Below are positions 11,690 to 24,030 of a DNA stretch of 64,000 nt, one piece after another; position 1 is the stretch's first letter, and the number at the start of each line of letters is the position of its first letter. The notes under the pieces were generated by a model. That model was not told where the DNA came from. It did no database searches and saw nothing but the letters and a program-made list of their open reading frames with translations. The stretch covers positions 11,842,501-11,906,500 of the forward strand of contig NC_087245.1 in assembly GCF_037042905.1 (NCBI RefSeq). Direction: 5' to 3'. The stretch comes from Lytechinus pictus. Its lineage: Eukaryota > Echinodermata > Echinoidea > Temnopleuroida > Toxopneustidae. The position numbers were made by a program, and so were the translations under genes.

Positions 11690-12298
11690 GAGAGCTAGTG
11701 CGCGTTGTATTCACGAGTCATGAGATGCGTATCTCACCAAAGGATCAACGCAAGTGCAAGCTAAAAGAAAAATATTTTCTAACCTTTAATGTGTCACTAT
11801 ATAAAAAGGGTTTAATTATCTTATTTAAAAAAAAGACAAATTTCATTTTAAAAAGTGGTATTTTTCATTTTTTTTAAGAATTTTTTTTTCAAAATTTTTC
11901 TACTTTTTTTGCGGGGAGGGGGGGGGGGGCAAGTGCACCCCCTCCGTTTCCACCGCCCCTGATATAATAGGCCTTAACAAACACACCCTATCACACACAT
12001 ATATATATGTAATAAAATGAAAAAAGATAGAATAACTATCTAAAAGCTATGCAGGAGCATGTTGTAGTAGGTCCACGGCAGAGGGGGCGGAAATACTACA
12101 AGGAGTAACAAAATGGCGACTGCTCGCTTAAACTTGGAGGGCTTTTCAGAATTATCCATTCACTCAACTAATTGAGGGTGACCTTTCCATTGAGGGCAGC
12201 AGACAAAGAGAAGCGCGTGCACGTTCATGAGATGAGTCCGATTTGAAGATATTTCGATTGCATCAGAGATCTCGCGGGAAAACAATAAACCAGAAACA

Positions 12299-12450
12299 TG
12301 CGCGGATCCAGGGGGGGGGCACGCCCCCCTCCCCCTTAGAAGAAAAATTAAAATTTATAATGTAATAATGCCTTGTCAAATTTTTCGGATACGAAATATC
12401 CTCCGAAAAATTTGCCACCCCCCTTTTGGAAAATCCTGGATCCGCCCCTG
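12299..12450. mobile_element. Short element with GCGGATCCAGG termini
   Basis: CGCGGATCCAGGGGG at the left and CCTGGATCCGCCCCTG at the right form an inverted pair about 150 bp apart, with an internal hairpin (aaatttttcgga..tccgaaaaattt). Its right half marks the start of the 2,345-bp tandem duplication. Confidence 0.7.
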
Positions 12451-13329
12451 ACCAGAGATATGTAAAACACCTTTTTATAACGTGTGAGTAAAAAAAAATG
12501 AAACCTCACAAAGACCGAATTTAAGGAAAAAATATGTCATGAACACATAATTGTTAGATATGGCCTGAAAGAGTATTTATCTCCCTAATAATTTGATACC
12601 ACATTTATTATGTGGTATGTGTTAACGCTTGGGTGATCAGGAGGAATTCTTTGCAGTGTTGCAAATTTTGATTTGCGCCAAAGTGAGGCATAAAATGAAT
12701 CCAGATGTCAATGATGTCATAATCCTACAAGGATTGTATTAAAATCCATTTCAAAACACCTTTTCAGTAATGTACATTATAAGTATTTAATGAACACTTT
12801 TAATATTAATTCTCAAACTAATTTTATTGAAAAGGGATATGTTATACTAACTCATGTAGAATTATGACATCATTGGCATCTGGGTTCATTCATTGCAGTC
12901 ATGCCTTTCTTTGGTGCAAATTGAAATTTACATCACAGTAAAGAATACCTCAGTCCTGATTATCTGAGCGTGGAGACATATCACATGTATATGGTATCAA
13001 ATCATTTTGAAGAAGATACTATTTCCAATCGTATATAATTATTACGCGTTCATGACATATTTTTTTCTTAAATTTGGGATTCGTGAGGTGTCATTTTTGT
13101 TTTTTTACTCACACGGGTATATACGATTTACTCCTCCTCTTCTCCTTCTTCTCATCCTCTTCTTCTCCTCCTCCTCCTTCTTCTTCCTCCTCCTTCTTCT
13201 TCCTCTTCTTCTTTGCTTCTCCTTCTCCACCTCCTCCAAAGCCCATTCTTCAAGTTTATCAAAATCTGCCAATAGATGATGTCTGACCATTGAAATACAG
13301 ATTTTAAAGGGCGGGCTCAGCTTTGATGT

Positions 13330-13655
13330 TCAGCTAAAATTTCCTTAACCCCGTACTATAGGTGGGGCTAAATTGCCATTTAGCCCCACCTATAGTACGG
13401 GGTTAAGCCTTAGCCCACTTTCGTTTTACACTAGCGATCTTAACCCCGTACTATCGCTCTTAGCACCGCAATTGCTGGGATAACCCTGCTTTTTTGCAGG
13501 GCCAAATAATCCCGTACTAAAGGTGGGGTTAGCCCACTTTGCAAAAATGCTGTGTAAAAAGAAAGTGGGCTAAGCTTAACCCCGTACTATAGGTGGGGCT
13601 AAATGGCAATTTAGCCCCACCTATAGTACGGGGTTAAGGAAATTTTAGCGTGTGT
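13330..13655. mobile_element. Hairpin-rich MITE, duplication copy 1
   Basis: The outer inverted pair is agctaaaatttcc and ggaaattttagc. Inside are two perfect 64-base hairpins, 13344-13407 and 13575-13638, each with a 30-base stem starting CTTAACCCCGTACTATAGG and a 4-base loop (TGCC and its complement GGCA). Further cttaaccccgtacta-type half-sites lie between. Confidence 0.9.
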
Positions 13656-15674
13656 AAAAAGGGTATTAATAAAAACTCATCAAATATCATTCAGTCTTTG
13701 CTTATTATACCGATTTTATTCATTGACCATGCTTTCAATTGTCATACCATTCTGGCGACACTTCAGTGGTTCAAAATATACACAAAATGTGAAGATTTAC
13801 CACAATGCGACATGACTATAATTTCTCAGTTTCCCCAATATCTACTTTTTTTTTAAACGGAAAAAAAATAACATCACCACTGTTGAGCATCTAGCTATGT
13901 TCTTGATAAATCTGAAAATAGTAGTAACTATAAAAATGCATCATTGCACACCAAGTACTGACTATCAAGAAAACACCAACCATACAGAGAAAATTTACAG
14001 CTAGATTGGCATTCAAGCATTTTGTATTTGAAAGGAATGAGGCCGGATCGAAGGAAAGAAAGAAGAAATAATTGTAGGAAGGACGGAAGGTGGGTAACAT
14101 ATGAAAGGGTTGTAGGGAGGGAAACTAGGTGGAATCTAAGAGAGAAAATATTGGAATTCAGGAAGGAGGGAAGAAAAGAAAAAAGGGAATGAAGGAAGAA
14201 GGGATAAATGAAGGAAGAAGGGATAAATGAAAGAAATAAGGAAAGAAAGGGAAAATGAAGGAAAAGAATAAAAGCGAATTTAGATGTAATGCTTTATTAA
14301 GAGAAGGTGGGAATTTTAAATCAACTTCATGTGGAAAAATAATATCAACTTCATAGCATTTAAATTAAATATTCAAGGGCATAAAAATGTTGATTTTGCT
14401 ACATAAAATAAATGGTTAACTATAATATTTACAAAGTATCATTTAAAGAACGTGCAACAAAGTAAAACATGTAGATAAGACAAGACATATTGGATGAAAG
14501 CTGGTTTTAATCAGGTATGTCAGTATCATTGGTAACAGCTTGTATGTTTGTAGCCACCAGGTTTGGTATTCCATCTTGTCTTGCCTTACATTTAAAGACT
14601 GCATCACATACCGTGCAAGTCCAAAAAATAAACCTTGACTATCTCACAAATTCCAAATTTAAGGAAAAAAGATGTCTTGAACCATTGGCGGCGGAGCAGA
14701 GGATTATCTTTTGTGTTTGGGGGGACGCAACAATAGATATTTCGTATCCGAAAAATTTGCCCCCCCCCCCCCTTTTGGAAAATCCTGGATCCGCCCCTGA
14801 CCAGAGATATGTAAAACACCTTTTTATAACGTGTGAGTAAAAAAAAATGAAACCTCACAAAGACCGAATTTAAGGAAAAAATATGTCATGAACACATAAT
14901 TGTTAGATATGGCCTGAAAGAGTATTTATCTCCCTAATAATTTGATACCACATTTATTATGTGGTATGTGTTAACGCTTGGGTGATCAGGAGGAATTCTT
15001 TGCAGTGTTGCAAATTTTGATTTGCGCCAAGGTGAGGCATAAATGAATCCAGATGTCAATGATGTCATAATCCTACAAGGATTGTATTAAAATCCATTTC
15101 AAAACACCTTTTCAGTAATGTACATAAGTATTTAATAAACACTTTTAATATTAATTCTCAAGCTAATTTTATTGAAAAGGGATATGTTATACTAACTCAT
15201 GTAGAATTATGACATCATTGGCATCTGGGTTCATTCATTGCAGTCATGCCTTTCTTTGGTGCAAATTGAAATTTACATCACAGTAAAGAATACCTCAGTC
15301 CTGATTATCTGAGCGTGGAGACATATCACATGTATATGGTATCAAATCATTTTGAAGAAGATACTCTTTCCAATCGTATATAATTATTACGCGTTCATGA
15401 CATATTTTTTTCTTAAATTTGGGATTCGTGAGGTGTCATTTTTGTTTTTTTACTCACACGGGTATATACGATTTACTCCTCCTCTTCTCCTTCTTCTCAT
15501 CCTCTTCTTCTCCTCCTCCTCCTTCTTCTTCCTCCTCCTTCTTCTTCCTCTTCTTCTTTGCTTCTCCTTCTCCACCTCCTCCAAAGCCCATTCTTCAAGT
15601 TTATCAAAATCTGCCAATAGATGATGTCTGACCATTGAAATACAGATTTTAAAGGGCGGGCTCAGCTTTGATGT

Positions 15675-16000
15675 TCAGCTAAAATTTCCTTAACCCCGTA
15701 CTATAGGTGGGGCTAAATTGCCATTTAGCCCCACCTATAGTACGGGGTTAAGCCTTAGCCCACTTTCGTTTTACACTAGCGATCTTAACCCCGTACTATC
15801 GCTCTTAGCACCGCAATTGCTGGGATAACCCTGCTTTTTTGCAGGGCCAAATAATCCCGTACTAAAGGTGGGGTTAGCCCACTTTGCAAAAATGCTGTGT
15901 AAAAAGAAAGTGGGCTAAGCTTAACCCCGTACTATAGGTGGGGCTAAATGGCAATTTAGCCCCACCTATAGTACGGGGTTAAGGAAATTTTAGCGTGTGT
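15675..16000. mobile_element. Hairpin-rich MITE, duplication copy 2
   Basis: Identical layout to 13330-13655, shifted by 2,345 bp. The hairpins are at about 15689-15752 and 15920-15983. Confidence 0.9.
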
Positions 16001-17040
16001 AAAAAGGGTATTAATAAAAACTCATCAAATATCATTCAGTCTTTGCTTATTATACCGATTTTATTCATTGACCATGCTTTCAATTGTCATACCATTCTGG
16101 CGACACTTCAGTGGTTCAAAATATACACAAAATGTGAAGATTTACCACAATGCGACATGACTATAATTTCTCAGTTTCCCCAATATCTACTTTTTTTTTA
16201 AACGGAAAAAAAATAACATCACCACTGTTGAGCATCTAGCTATGTTCTTGATAAATCTGAAAATAGTAGTAACTATAAAAATGCATCATTGCACACCAAG
16301 TACTGACTATCAAGAAAACACCAACCATACAGAGAAAATTTACAGCTAGATTGGCATTCAAGCATTTTGTATTTGAAAGGAATGAGGCCGGATCGAAGGA
16401 AAGAAAGAAGAAATAATTGTAGGAAGGACGGAAGGTGGGTAACATATGAAAGGGTTGTAGGGAGGGAAACTAGGTGGAATCTAAGAGAGAAAATATTGGA
16501 ATTCAGGAAGGAGGGAAGAAAAGAAAAAAGGGAATGAAGGAAGAAGGGATAAATGAAGGAAGAAGGGATAAATGAAAGAAATAAGGAAAGAAAGGGAAAA
16601 TGAAGGAAAAGAATAAAAGCGAATTTAGATGTAATGCTTTATTAAGAGAAGGTGGGAATTTTAAATCAACTTCATGTGGAAAAATAATATCAACTTCATA
16701 GCATTTAAATTAAATATTCAAGGGCATAAAAATGTTGATTTTGCTACATAAAATAAATGGTTAACTATAATATTTACAAAGTATCATTTAAAGAACGTGC
16801 AACAAAGTAAAACATGTAGATAAGACAAGACATATTGGATGAAAGCTGGTTTTAATCAGGTATGTCAGTATCATTGGTAACAGCTTGTATGTTTGTAGCC
16901 ACCAGGTTTGGTATTCCATCTTGTCTTGCCTTACATTTAAAGACTGCATCACATACCGTGCAAGTCCAAAAAATAAACCTTGACTATCTCACAAATTCCA
17001 AATTTAAGGAAAAAAGATGTCTTGAACCATTGGCGGCGGA

Positions 17041-17125
17041 GCAGAGGATTATCTTTTGTGTTTGGGGGGACGCAACAATAGATATCTATTGTTGCGTCCC
17101 CCAAACACAAAAGATAATCCTCTGC
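17041..17125. repeat. 85-bp near-perfect palindrome at the end of duplication copy 2
   Basis: The two arms mirror each other around gatatc (~17083), beginning gcagaggattatc and ending gataatcctctgc. The single irregularity is a G run of six against a C run of five. Copy 1 lacks the right arm. Confidence 0.92.
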
Positions 17126-17410
17126 ACCGCCACCAATGTCTTGAATGCATAATCATTATATATGGCTAGAAAGAGTATCTTCTCCTAAATGATTTGATAC
17201 CATGTTTATGGGGTATGTATTCATGCTTGGATAATCAGTAGGTATTCTTTTCAGTGATGTAAATTTTTATTTGCGCCAAAGTAAGGCATGACTGCAATGA
17301 ATGAATTGAGATGTCAATGATGTCATAATAATGATGTGTTCATGGCGTATTTTTTCCCTTAAATTGGGGATTTGTCAAGTGTAAAGTTCTTTTTTACTCA
17401 CATGGTAGAG
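17126..17410. repeat. Older, diverged partial third copy of the duplicated unit
   Basis: Landmarks match 12530-12720 and 13040-13130 in order (tgcataatcattatatatggc, ttatttgcgccaaagta, atgtcaatgatgtcataat, ttactcacatgg) with many substitutions and a ~300-base gap. Confidence 0.75.
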
Positions 17411-18530
17411 GATAGAATTAACCATTTCCACTATAGTGATGAAATTAAACAGTAGTAATTCTAAACTTTGCCCACTATATGAAGTGATGTCCAAGCATGA
17501 AAAAATATTCATTTTCTAATGTTTGAATACAAAACTTAGGAACAAAGCAAAATATATTATGTTCTCTCTTTATTTCTCTCTCACCCCCCCCCCCCCTCTC
17601 TCTCTCCCTCTCTTTCTCTGCATCAATCGCTTGAATATATTTTTAGAAAAATACATGGTTTAGCTTAAGAAGTTTTGAAATACCCAATACATGACATCAT
17701 CTCTCTAAAGCTGAAGTCACATAAGATGTAAACACATTTCTAAAAGTTTTTAAAAGAGCAAAACAGGGGATCATACAATCTCGCGTTGATTCAGAAGTTT
17801 GATCAACCCAATTGAACACTCTATCTATACATGCAGGATCGCTACCATACTCCATATCCTTGGTTTTCCAGACATTTTTCAAACACAGCATGGATTTTGT
17901 GATGAGGGCAAGCACATTCGTGCATCTGAAGTGTACCTTGTATGGAGGGACCATTTAAATGTTTAACATATGGATGCCAATTATATTTGATTATAGAGAA
18001 ACAAAAACCATCTAGCCTTTTGTAAAAACGACAAGAAAAGAAAGAACGGTGTTTCCTATGGTTGAAAAAGTTGGACATCCTAATCTTTTTTTACATTATG
18101 AGGTACACACTCCATTGGTGTTGAGTGTTTTTGGAAACACTTAATGGAAGGTACATGTATTTGTAATGAATCCTACACTCCCTATCATCACAAACAAAGT
18201 AATAAGAAAGTGTAAAGGAATGTTGGCATTATGGAGGAAATACATACGGTCGACATCACGTGACAGGGGGAGTCAACATTACAACAGTCAGATGCATATT
18301 GCTTAAACTTGAATTTGAATGCAACTCCTCAGTTCAAAGTACAAGTCCATTAACATTAAAAAATCAAATCACATACAGTAAAACTTGTAAACCCGAATGC
18401 ATACAAAATATATCATATGAAAACATCAAAATTGTAATAAGAGCATGTGATCTAGCTGCTCAAGAATATAAATATTAAGTAAAAACTTGGATTTCCAGAC
18501 TAACCTACCTATACCCAACAAGATACATCA
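17411..18530. other. No gene recognised; C/CT-rich microsatellite near 17570-17620
   Basis: The two minus-strand frames at 17697-18078 have no splice-bounded structure or recognisable motif. Confidence 0.5.
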
Positions 18531-18717
18531 GGGGGCCGTTTCATAAAGCTGTTCGTAAGTTAAGAGTGACTTTAACAATGACTGGTGATCCTTTCTTGTG
18601 GTAAATGATATTCACCATTAAATGTTCATTGGCGATTATTTAGCACGTAGGAAAGGTTCACCAGTCGTTCTTATTAATGTCGCTCTTAACTTACGAACAG
18701 CTTTATGAAACACCCAC
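18531..18717. mobile_element. ~187-bp hairpin MITE (TTTCATAAAGCTGTTCGTAA family), copy 1
   Basis: The arms GTTTCATAAAGCTGTTCGTA and complement flank a short centre. The second copy is at 50568-50740. Confidence 0.9.
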
Positions 18718-19160
18718 CAGGACCCCATAACACAGAACTCAATAAATTGATCATAAAATTGAATTGTGTGGTTCATTGAATGCAAATAATGATCAATGCA
18801 ATTCAATTAAAAGTTTAAATTCAGCTTTATGATAAACTGCTACGCTTTGTGTTACAGAGGCTGTAACTCTTATTAGATCTAAAATCTAGACCAACTGGTA
18901 TTATACAATAAGACAGACTGAACATAGGCAAGTCTACTTTAGGAGACGTACATTGCCAACCATTGGCATCTTCTCTGTTGCAATCAATAACTAAATTCTA
19001 AATAATGACTTGTTCAGATATGGTGCCACTAACTTAGCCACATCGTTTTCATAGTATTCAGCTATGGTGAAACAAATAGCCCCATTTAGGTAAATAAACT
19101 GACATTACAGTACACTTTGATCTTGAATAAAATGATTATACCTGCACATACAAACAGTGT

Positions 19161-21259
19161 GGGCTCCACACTAACCCTTTTTTTCTACTGGTCCAACCTA
19201 TTCATGTCGGACCAGTAGATACCCAGTTTTTCAATTTTTTACTGGTCCGAACCTAAAATCTACTGGTCCCCAAAATAAAGAAAACATTTAAAAAAGGCAT
19301 GAGTTTATTTTGCTGTCCTTTCTTGTTACCCCCCCCCCAAAAAAAAAAAAAATGAAGGAATGAAAGACAAAAAGAAAGCAAGACAAAAAGAAACAAAGGA
19401 AGAAATAATAAAAGAAAGGAAGGAAGAACAAATAAAAGGTAAAGAAAGGATAGATGTGAAGGAAGGAAAAAAGAAAGAAAGAACAAAAGAAAAAAAGGAA
19501 AGAAAGAAAAAACAAAAGACAGAAAGTAATGAAAAAAGGAAAGAAGCAATAAAATAAGAAAGAAAGGGTATAAGGAAAGATGGAAAGAAGGAAAAAAGAT
19601 AGAAAGAAAGAAAGAAAGAAAAAGGGTAAAGAAAGGATAAATGTGAAGGAAGGAAAAAAAGAAAGAACTGAAGAGGGAAAGGAAGGAAGGAAAGAAAGAA
19701 CAAAAATAAGAAAGAAAGAACAAAAGAAAAAGAAGAAATAAAGGAATGAAGGAAAGAAAGAAAGAAGGAAAGAAATGAAGCAAGCATCATAGAAAGAAAG
19801 AACAAAAGACAGAAAGAAGGAAAGAAGCAATAAAAAAAGAAAGAAAGGGTAAAAGGAGAGATGGAAAGAAGGAAAAAAGAAAGAAAGTATTGAAAGAAGG
19901 AAGAAATAAAGAAAGGTAAAATGATAGATAGAAGGAAAGAAGGAAGGAAGCAAGCAAGCAATAGAAAAAAGAAAGAAAATGTAAAATAGATGAAAGTAAG
20001 AAAAAAAAGAAAGACCGAAAGACAAAGAAAGGAAGGAATGAGGGAAAAAAAGAACGAAAGAAGAAAGGAAAGGAAGCAAGCAGTAAAAAAAAAAAAAAAA
20101 AGGTAAAAGGATAGATGGAATGAAGGGAAAAAAGAAAGAACAGAAAGGAAGGAATGAATGAAAGAAAGAGAGAAAGGGCTGAAAGAAGGAAGAAATAAAA
20201 AACAAGAAATGGTAAAGAAAGGATGGATGGAATGAAGAAAGAAACAAAGAATGAAGGAAAGAAAGGGTAAAAAGAAGGAAAGGAAGAAAGAAAGAAGAGA
20301 TAAATATAGGATGGATGGACTCAAGAATAAAAGAAAGAAAGAAATCAAAAAAGAAAGAGAAAAAGAAATAGAGAAAAATGTTAAAAGGACAGAAAGAATG
20401 AAAGAACGAAAGACAAAGAATAATTAAAAAAGAAAGACAGTAACAAAAAAAATTAAAGAAGAGAGGGAAGAAACAAAGAAAGATTGAAAAGAAAGAAGGA
20501 AAGAAAGATAGAAAGAAAACAGAGGAAGAAAGCTAAAACTATCATAAATAAATTATCAGTTTCTTTTTGGCTCAATTAAGATATAGCTACGAAAGAAACC
20601 AAGTGTATCAACACACACACAAATGCATATGTGGGGCTATCATGTATTCAGACGATATCACTCGAAACCCGATCTCTTTGAACTAAAACAGAAGTGAAAA
20701 TTTCTCCTTTTACTGCTTACAAATGACAGTTACCCCAATGTTTTGGAAATATGGACATTATAAGAGCTTTTCATTAGTGTGAAATGTGAATTTTGACCGT
20801 TCTGTGAGAGATTTCTGCCAGAGGTTTGCCAAGCTTCGTTCGTGCAGCCAGTAGAAAATTCACCATGTGGGCTGTGTGGCTGGCTAGCCATATGTACACT
20901 GTATGTTACCCTAGTAAAAATTGCATGCGATTCATTCTGTGTGTATTCTGTGTGTGAATGACCAAATTTAACGGGAGGAAAATGGTTTGCAATTTGAGTC
21001 ATGGAATATTTTTTATGTTTATGTTGGACTAGTGAATTTGACCATTTCTGGAAAAGTTACTGGCCCAACAATGGTTTTTATTACTGTTTATGTCGGACCC
21101 ATAAATCTTGCTATTTTTGGAAAAATTACCGGCCCGACAATGATATTTTCTTACTGGTCTTGTCGGACCAGTAAATCTTGCTATTTCTGAAAATCTACCG
21201 GCCCGACAGTGATTTTTACCGGTCTGAGACCGTCGGACCGGCGCTAGTGTCGAGCCCTG
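19161..21259. mobile_element. Inverted-repeat element (~2.1 kb) containing a long purine tract
   Basis: GGGCTCCACACTAACCC at the left and the complement of GGCGCTAGTGTCGAGCCC at the right are related termini. Both sides carry short repeats of ACTGGTCCGAC/GTCGGACCAGTA type (19180-19270 and 21040-21240). The interior is mostly the purine tract. Confidence 0.7.
19345..20530. repeat. 1.2-kb homopurine/homopyrimidine tract, (GAAA/GGAA)n
   Basis: The plus strand is almost only A and G in degenerate AAAG/GGAA units, with rare C/T. Long minus-strand frames here (up to 340 codons of Phe/Ser/Leu) are composition artefacts. Confidence 0.95.
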
Positions 21260-23639
21260 CCTGACATAATGACTTCATTATGACGTTATGACTCCCATCA
21301 TGATGAATGGAATGATATTCAATAGGTGTATTGGTAAGGCTTTTTCCGAACTTGTGTCTTGAAGATCAGTGAGCCTGGCCATTTAGGATTGAAATTTTGC
21401 TTTCTATAAGGAGTAGCTGACAATAAACTAAAACCCTATTGAAATTTACCCTAGGTACTTCTGAATAAGCTTTGCTTTTAGACTTCCAGTCTATTCACAC
21501 TTTGATGCCCTTATTCTTGTATGGAAGAGTATCACTTTGTATCATTACATACAAAGCTGTTCAAGCTATTAGAATTGAAAGGAATGAATAATTGATTTTC
21601 TTCAATAATCAGCAAGTAATGAACATAATGTATGCTTTTGTGCATTCTCAGTTAATCGATTGCAGGAATTTGGACTGGAATACAAATAAAAGATTTCTGT
21701 CTACATAAATTACATTGTCTCCTACTGCAGTAGAGGTCACCCTAGTTTATCAAAACATATTTGAAAGCAGTTAAAAAAAAAAATTTCTTGAAAGATCTTA
21801 TTGTAAAAAGTTTTGTTAGGCTTTGTAATGAAGACAATTTGTGTATACAGGGGGCAAGCGTAACTATTTGTATGTGTGCGCAGGGTATTGCTTGTGCATT
21901 GTAAATCAAACGAGACTTTGAAGTTGGCAGCCTGCTGTATGTTCTGTGAGTCATAGACATGGCCGGCAAATAAATTATGATTAACCAATTTCTTCCACTT
22001 GAATAATTGTTAAACATTAAACAAAAGAATACTATAATTATGTAAATACAAATGGGCACATAAGTACAGTTATTTACTCTTTTAGATGTGTTTTGGATGA
22101 CATGTAAGGATTTCAATCAAGAGACACTGGACCAAATAAAAAAAAATTGTCACATTGTCCCCTTAAAGTTAATAAATCAAACATATGTCCAGTTCTTTTA
22201 TTCTGATTAAAAATATTGAATTTTCCTAAACAATGTCATACCAAAATTACATTGACCAACTAATGGTTTTTAATTAACACTCCACTGGTTGAGTCTTATC
22301 AGAGTTTGCTACAATGGGTAATTTCAAGTTTGGATTTTGGTATCGGTGTTAAGATATGAATTACTGGTAGCTGTCACACCTAAAACACCTGTTTAGCTTT
22401 GGGTGGCTAAACACTTTCTGATGTCATTCCTATTGCCAGCTTCATACACCAGCTGTCAACACCAAACTTGAAATCAACCATTGCCTCCGTCTACGGATGA
22501 TTTGTTAGTCTTGTATAAACAAATTACACTTATTACACATCCACAATAATATACAAATACAAAGAAATAAGACTATCCTCACTTTCTTGAATAAAAGAGA
22601 ATTAAATGAGATAAATAATAAAAAGTCTTGGTAGCTCAGTGTAAATATATAATAACTCTCTTCATGTACAACATTTTTAGAAATAGCTGATATATTTAGG
22701 AAGTAGCAAAGAAGAAAGCTAATGGCTACTTAGCATTTGTTTCAGAGGATATGGCCCAGTCACAATAAGACCATCTGTCACTATCTAACAATTTTCATCA
22801 GTGTTTAGATGGCATCATATCCAAAATTTCTTGCCCAAAGTGATATAAAAGACCTTCCTCTAAACATCCAGATACATCTTCAATCTAGCAGCTTATTCAA
22901 TTAAGAGAGTCAAATAAATAATATATTTATATATTCATTTCTCACAACCTTGTTAGACGGTAGGATGTGAAATAATATTTTCACAGAAAATTTGCATTCT
23001 AGAAGCTATATTTAGTGAATTAGACCCCAAAAAAATTATGCATGAAATAGCATAATTAATTTGTACCTTGTAGATTTGTACCTTGTAGATTAAATTGACC
23101 TCCACCATCATGCAAATTTTTGCGACACTCAGCTGCAATCAGCAGCCAAACGATGAAGGGGAGTTGAATCATCTCCCCCCCCCCCCCCAGCTAGCTAGCT
23201 AACACCCAAACAAGCCTGGACTGGTAGGGGTTAAGTTAACATCAATTTTCAAAATCAGCATATGTCCACTTTTCAATGTGATGAGAAATTATGGCATTCT
23301 TGGATTTTTAGCTTTGCATTGATAGAATTATTCATTTTTAACTTTTTATACATGGTTTGCCATTGATTTGCAGCTACACCAATAAATTGATTTCATTTTT
23401 TATGCTACAGGCCTCAAGATATAAAAATGTATTAATAAAATAACTGCAAAAGGTTACAAATATTTAACAACTTATCACTTTGTCATTAACTTCATGTAGC
23501 TGGTTTGACCAATAAAGCCACATCCTTTCTTACTCTCTAATTTGTGGCCTAAATCATGTTACTTGAGGTACAACAGCGAATGGCACTTGGACAAGTTCTT
23601 TCAGGCTGTGTTCCATGCTGTTCCAATTGTGTTCCACTG
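21260..23639. other. Intergenic / possible DNAJC7 3' UTR, no other gene seen
   Basis: Holds a diverged inverted-repeat pair (about 22312-22335 against 22462-22485, caatggg..tttcaagtttgg), a poly-C run near 23178 and AT-rich DNA. Frames at 21737-22116 lack supporting features. Confidence 0.5.
22197..22202 (-). promoter_or_regulatory. Possible polyadenylation signal for DNAJC7
   Basis: AATAAA on the minus strand (tttatt on plus), about 1.7 kb past the stop. It is a canonical hexamer in AT-rich DNA, so chance occurrence is likely. I saw no stronger signal closer to the stop. Confidence 0.25.
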
Positions 23640-23905
23640 GTCGGGATACTAATTCCCCAATCATACAACCAAAGAAGAAGCCTTTCAGATGGGTGTACGT
23701 TGATCAGAACTAGAAGTGGAATCCGTTTGTTGCCAACGTCTCCAGGGGACTTTCCCGATCATATCACTAGAAATGAAGATGTCTTTCGGATGGGGGTACG
23801 TTGATCAGAACTGGAATTCACCTGTTGCTTTTGTCTTCAGGAAACTTTCCCAATCATATCAATAGAAATGAAGATGTCTTACAGAGGGGTGTATGTTTCT
23901 CAGAA
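23640..23905 (-). repeat. Tandem repeat (~100 bp, 3 copies) across the DNAJC7 stop codon and 3' UTR
   Basis: Read on the minus strand, the segment CCACTTCCAGTTCTGA plus about 80 following bases recurs three times. Plus-strand anchors (cagaact) are at 23901, 23806 and 23705, spacing 95 and 101 bp. The two downstream copies keep TTC..GTTCTGA and then a similar tail (ACATCTTCATTTCT, TGATATGAT). The third copy is truncated and more diverged. Confidence 0.85.
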
Positions 23906-24030
23906 CTGGAAGTGGAATCCACCTGGGAATCCCCCGCCCATTCCTCCACCACCACCACCACCAGATCCAAAGGAGAAGCCTCCAGGAGCTCCAAAGAATG
24001 TCTGGAAGATCTGGTTAGGATCAAAGCCAG
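23900..24030 (-). CDS. DNAJC7: DNAJC7 terminal coding exon l (Gly/Phe tail and stop)
   Basis: The acceptor is tttgaaccag. The exon has two bases (completing Ala), 42 codons and TGA at 23902-23900. It encodes [20 protein letters not shown], then GS, a seven-Gly run, M and [27 protein letters not shown] matches the vertebrate tail. The Gly run comes from a five-unit GGT microsatellite and is longer than in vertebrates. The bases around the stop are repeated twice more in the presumed 3' UTR (see 23640-23905). Confidence 0.95.

Larger units (their letters stand above)
12412..17085. repeat. Tandem direct duplication, 2,345-bp unit, two near-identical copies
   Basis: Copy 1 runs about 12412-14756 and copy 2 about 14757-17085. 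Any landmark in copy 1 reappears 2,345-2,349 bp later (13344/15689, 13007/15352, 13650/15995). Differences are a handful of single-base changes and 1-4 base indels. Small predicted frames inside (for example the Ser/Pro-rich one from the CTC/CTT tract) are duplicated with it and have no gene-like features. The break lies in the GCGGATCC element. Confidence 0.95.

Noticed and set aside
13007-13290. Duplicated Ser/Pro/Leu and Glu/Arg frames at 13.0-13.3 and 15.3-15.6 kb
   Set aside because: Translated CTC/CTT microsatellite within the tandem duplication. No start context or splice sites.
19253-20348. Long minus-strand frames (up to 340 codons, Phe/Ser/Leu-rich) resembling membrane proteins
   Set aside because: They are read through the purine/pyrimidine tract, open in three frames at once, with no complexity or splice support.
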